Positions 62,766 to 64,000 of a stretch of 64,000 bases of DNA are shown here, piece after piece. Position 1 is the stretch's first letter; every line of letters begins with the position of its first letter. Both the position numbers and the translations under genes were made by a program. Source of the DNA: Alkaliflexus imshenetskii DSM 15055 (lineage in GTDB: Bacteria > Bacteroidota > Bacteroidia > Bacteroidales > Marinilabiliaceae); NCBI RefSeq assembly GCF_000517065.1, contig NZ_KI912105.1:3845641-3909640 (forward strand). The letters run 5' to 3'. Below the pieces are notes generated by a model. The model had not been told where the DNA came from. It worked only from the letters and a program-made list of their open reading frames with translations, and did no database searches.

Positions 62766-63539
62766 ATGAGTAACGATAATAAAACCATCCACGACTTTGA
62801 TTTCGAAGTAATCTGCGAATACTTTTCAGGTGTTGAGCGTCAGGGGCCGGGAAGCCCTGAAGTAACCATAAAGGCGTTGAACTTTATTGATGGACTCAAC
62901 CATGAATCGCGCATTGCCGATTTGGGCTGCGGTACTGGCGGACAAACCATGGTTTTGGCGCAACATGTGCCCGGTACCATCACCGGTATTGATTTGTTCC
63001 CCAAATTTATTGATACTTTTAACCGCAATGCAGCAAAGTTAAATGTACAGGAAAGGGTAAACGGAGTAGTGGGCTCAATGGACAACCTGCCTTTTGAACC
63101 CGAATCTTTGGACCTTATCTGGTCTGAAGGTTCTATTTATAACATTGGTTATGAAAATGGACTGAGGTATTGGCGCAACTATCTGAAAACAGGTGGCTAT
63201 GTGGCTGTTTCGGAGGCTACATGGTTTACCAATGAGCGACCTGCTGAAATTGAGACCTTTTGGCACAATGCCTATCCTGAAATAGATACCATTTCGGTGA
63301 AAGTAGCCCAAATGCAAAAGGCGGGCTTTGTTCCGGTTGCCACTTTTATTTTACCTGAAAATTGCTGGACTGACCACTTTTTTGCACCACAGGTTGAACT
63401 ACAGAAAGCTTTCCTCCGCGAAAAGGGCGACAATAAAGCAGCAGCTGATTTGGTTGCCGAAATGAGGCATGAAGCTGTGATGTACGACAAGTATAAGTCG
63501 TTTTATGGGTATGTTTTCTATATCGGTAAAAAGATTTAA
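62766..63539 (+). CDS. Class I SAM-dependent methyltransferase
   Basis: 257 residues from ATG 62766 (the frame opens at 62736 with an unlikely hydrophobic leader). Motif I: IADLGCGTGGQTMVLAQHV; motif II: GVVGSMDNLPFEPESLDLIWSEGSIYNIG, resembling UbiE or small-molecule O/N-methyltransferases. KTGGYVAVSEATWF is a typical post-motif. The substrate cannot be predicted. Its own terminator follows. Confidence 0.88.
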   Translation: MSNDNKTIHDFDFEVICEYFSGVERQGPGSPEVTIKALNFIDGLNHESRIADLGCGTGGQTMVLAQHVPGTITGIDLFPKFIDTFNRNAAKLNVQERVNGVVGSMDNLPFEPESLDLIWSEGSIYNIGYENGLRYWRNYLKTGGYVAVSEATWFTNERPAEIETFWHNAYPEIDTISVKVAQMQKAGFVPVATFILPENCWTDHFFAPQVELQKAFLREKGDNKAAADLVAEMRHEAVMYDKYKSFYGYVFYIGKKI

Positions 63540-63558
63540 ATCATAGCCATTTAACCAG

Positions 63559-63596
63559 TCATCGGATAATCTGAATAAGTTATCCGATGATTTTTT
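63559..63596 (+). terminator. Terminator after the methyltransferase
   Basis: TCATCGGATAA (63559-63569) pairs with TTATCCGATGA (63580-63590) around CTGAATAAG, followed by TTTTTT (63591-63596). Confidence 0.88.
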
Positions 63597-63692
63597 AATT
63601 TGATTCGGATAAAAAGGTGTAAAAATCATTCATTTGATTGGCAGTGCCACCATTTTTTTGCAATTTTGCGCCTTTTTAAAGGGTATATTTCA

Positions 63693-64000
63693 ATGCAGAA
63701 AAGAAGGTTTAATCTCCATACCATATTGGAAAAGCGCGTTTTAACCGACTCAACTTTTGTGTTGAGACTGGAGCACAATGGCCTTGAGTTCACTGCCGGT
63801 CAGCACATTCAGGTGGGACCGCCAAATGGCATTCACACGCGTGAATATTCCATTTATAGTGCGCCGACAGATGATTTTATCGAGATTTTGGTACGCGAAA
63901 TTGAAGATGGGGTGGTGACGCCTGCCCTCAAAAAACTTGAGGCTGGCGACTCGGTGGTGGTGAACGATGCCGTGGGCTATTTCACCATCGACAAGGAGGT
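63693..64000 (+). CDS. Ferredoxin-NADP reductase-like flavoprotein, 3' end outside window
   Basis: The first 102 codons are visible. The FAD-binding motif REYSIYSAP and the preceding QHIQVGPPNG pattern place it in the ferredoxin-NADP(+) reductase superfamily. The NAD(P)-binding half and any ferredoxin domain lie beyond base 64000, so the electron donor and acceptor cannot be named. The start ATG at 63693 follows a leader in which no exact TAnnTTTG box is visible. Confidence 0.8.
   Translation, partial: MQKRRFNLHTILEKRVLTDSTFVLRLEHNGLEFTAGQHIQVGPPNGIHTREYSIYSAPTDDFIEILVREIEDGVVTPALKKLEAGDSVVVNDAVGYFTIDKE

Noticed and set aside
1-64000. tRNA, rRNA, insertion sequence or prophage genes
   Set aside because: No T-arm-like signature with a foldable cloverleaf, no rRNA segment, no transposase and no phage structural gene were found on reading both strands.

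Overview
The window reads as a slice of a Bacteroidota chromosome, most likely from the Bacteroidales/Marinilabiliales side. The evidence is the recurrent -7 box TAnnTTTG upstream of genes, A-rich leaders without Shine-Dalgarno sequences, pyrophosphate-dependent phosphofructokinase, DUF4301, DUF4197, DUF368 and DUF4625 families, a FadL-type porin, many lipoproteins, and a moderate GC content. About 57 protein genes cover most of the DNA. I see no tRNA, rRNA, CRISPR array, insertion sequence or prophage.

Layout. 1-3299: serine biosynthesis (serC cut by the left edge, serA, and a DUF1015 protein with a DGHHR motif). 3449-7238: YggS, a dihydroorotate-dehydrogenase-like protein without the catalytic residue, a lipoprotein and a secreted protein. 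7239-16113: REP-like palindromes, uvrA, a sigma factor, a glycosyltransferase, pfp, an Rrf2 regulator and rsmE. 16261-20447: a four-gene cluster (C39-like peptidase, RimK-like ATP-grasp ligase, GCS2-type ligase, N-formylglutamate amidohydrolase), which looks like a small amide/peptide-bond metabolite pathway and is the best candidate for an undescribed system here. 20519-26604: two radical SAM proteins, a DUF4197 lipoprotein, then coiled-coil protein/zapA/rny.

26739-29974: nucleotide-sugar genes (UDP-GlcNAc-type 4-epimerase, gmd, fcl) for GDP-fucose and related sugars. 30021-37890: a DUF4625 lipoprotein, a PatB/MalY enzyme, an EamA exporter, an M48 lipoprotein protease, kdsA, rarA, an oxidoreductase and a secreted MsrA. 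37942-40792: a reverse-strand group (eRF1-like protein, exported-looking PIMT, HEAT protein) and truA. 40797-46267: a reverse-strand operon DUF4301, TPR, ComA-like, DUF368, aroE.

46759-49343: a FadL-like porin paired with a GDSL lipoprotein. 49398-57063 (reverse): a GNAT, a tricorn-like protease, a small membrane protein, an SLC12-type transporter and mazG. 57296-64000: phoH, purC behind an ATCTAA repeat tract, a YciB-NUDIX fusion, NikR, an RsmI-like methyltransferase, a beta-barrel protein, a methyltransferase and the start of a ferredoxin-NADP reductase-like gene. Where the first codon of the longest reading frame is TTG or GTG, I chose starts using the position of the promoter or the nearest ATG and say so.
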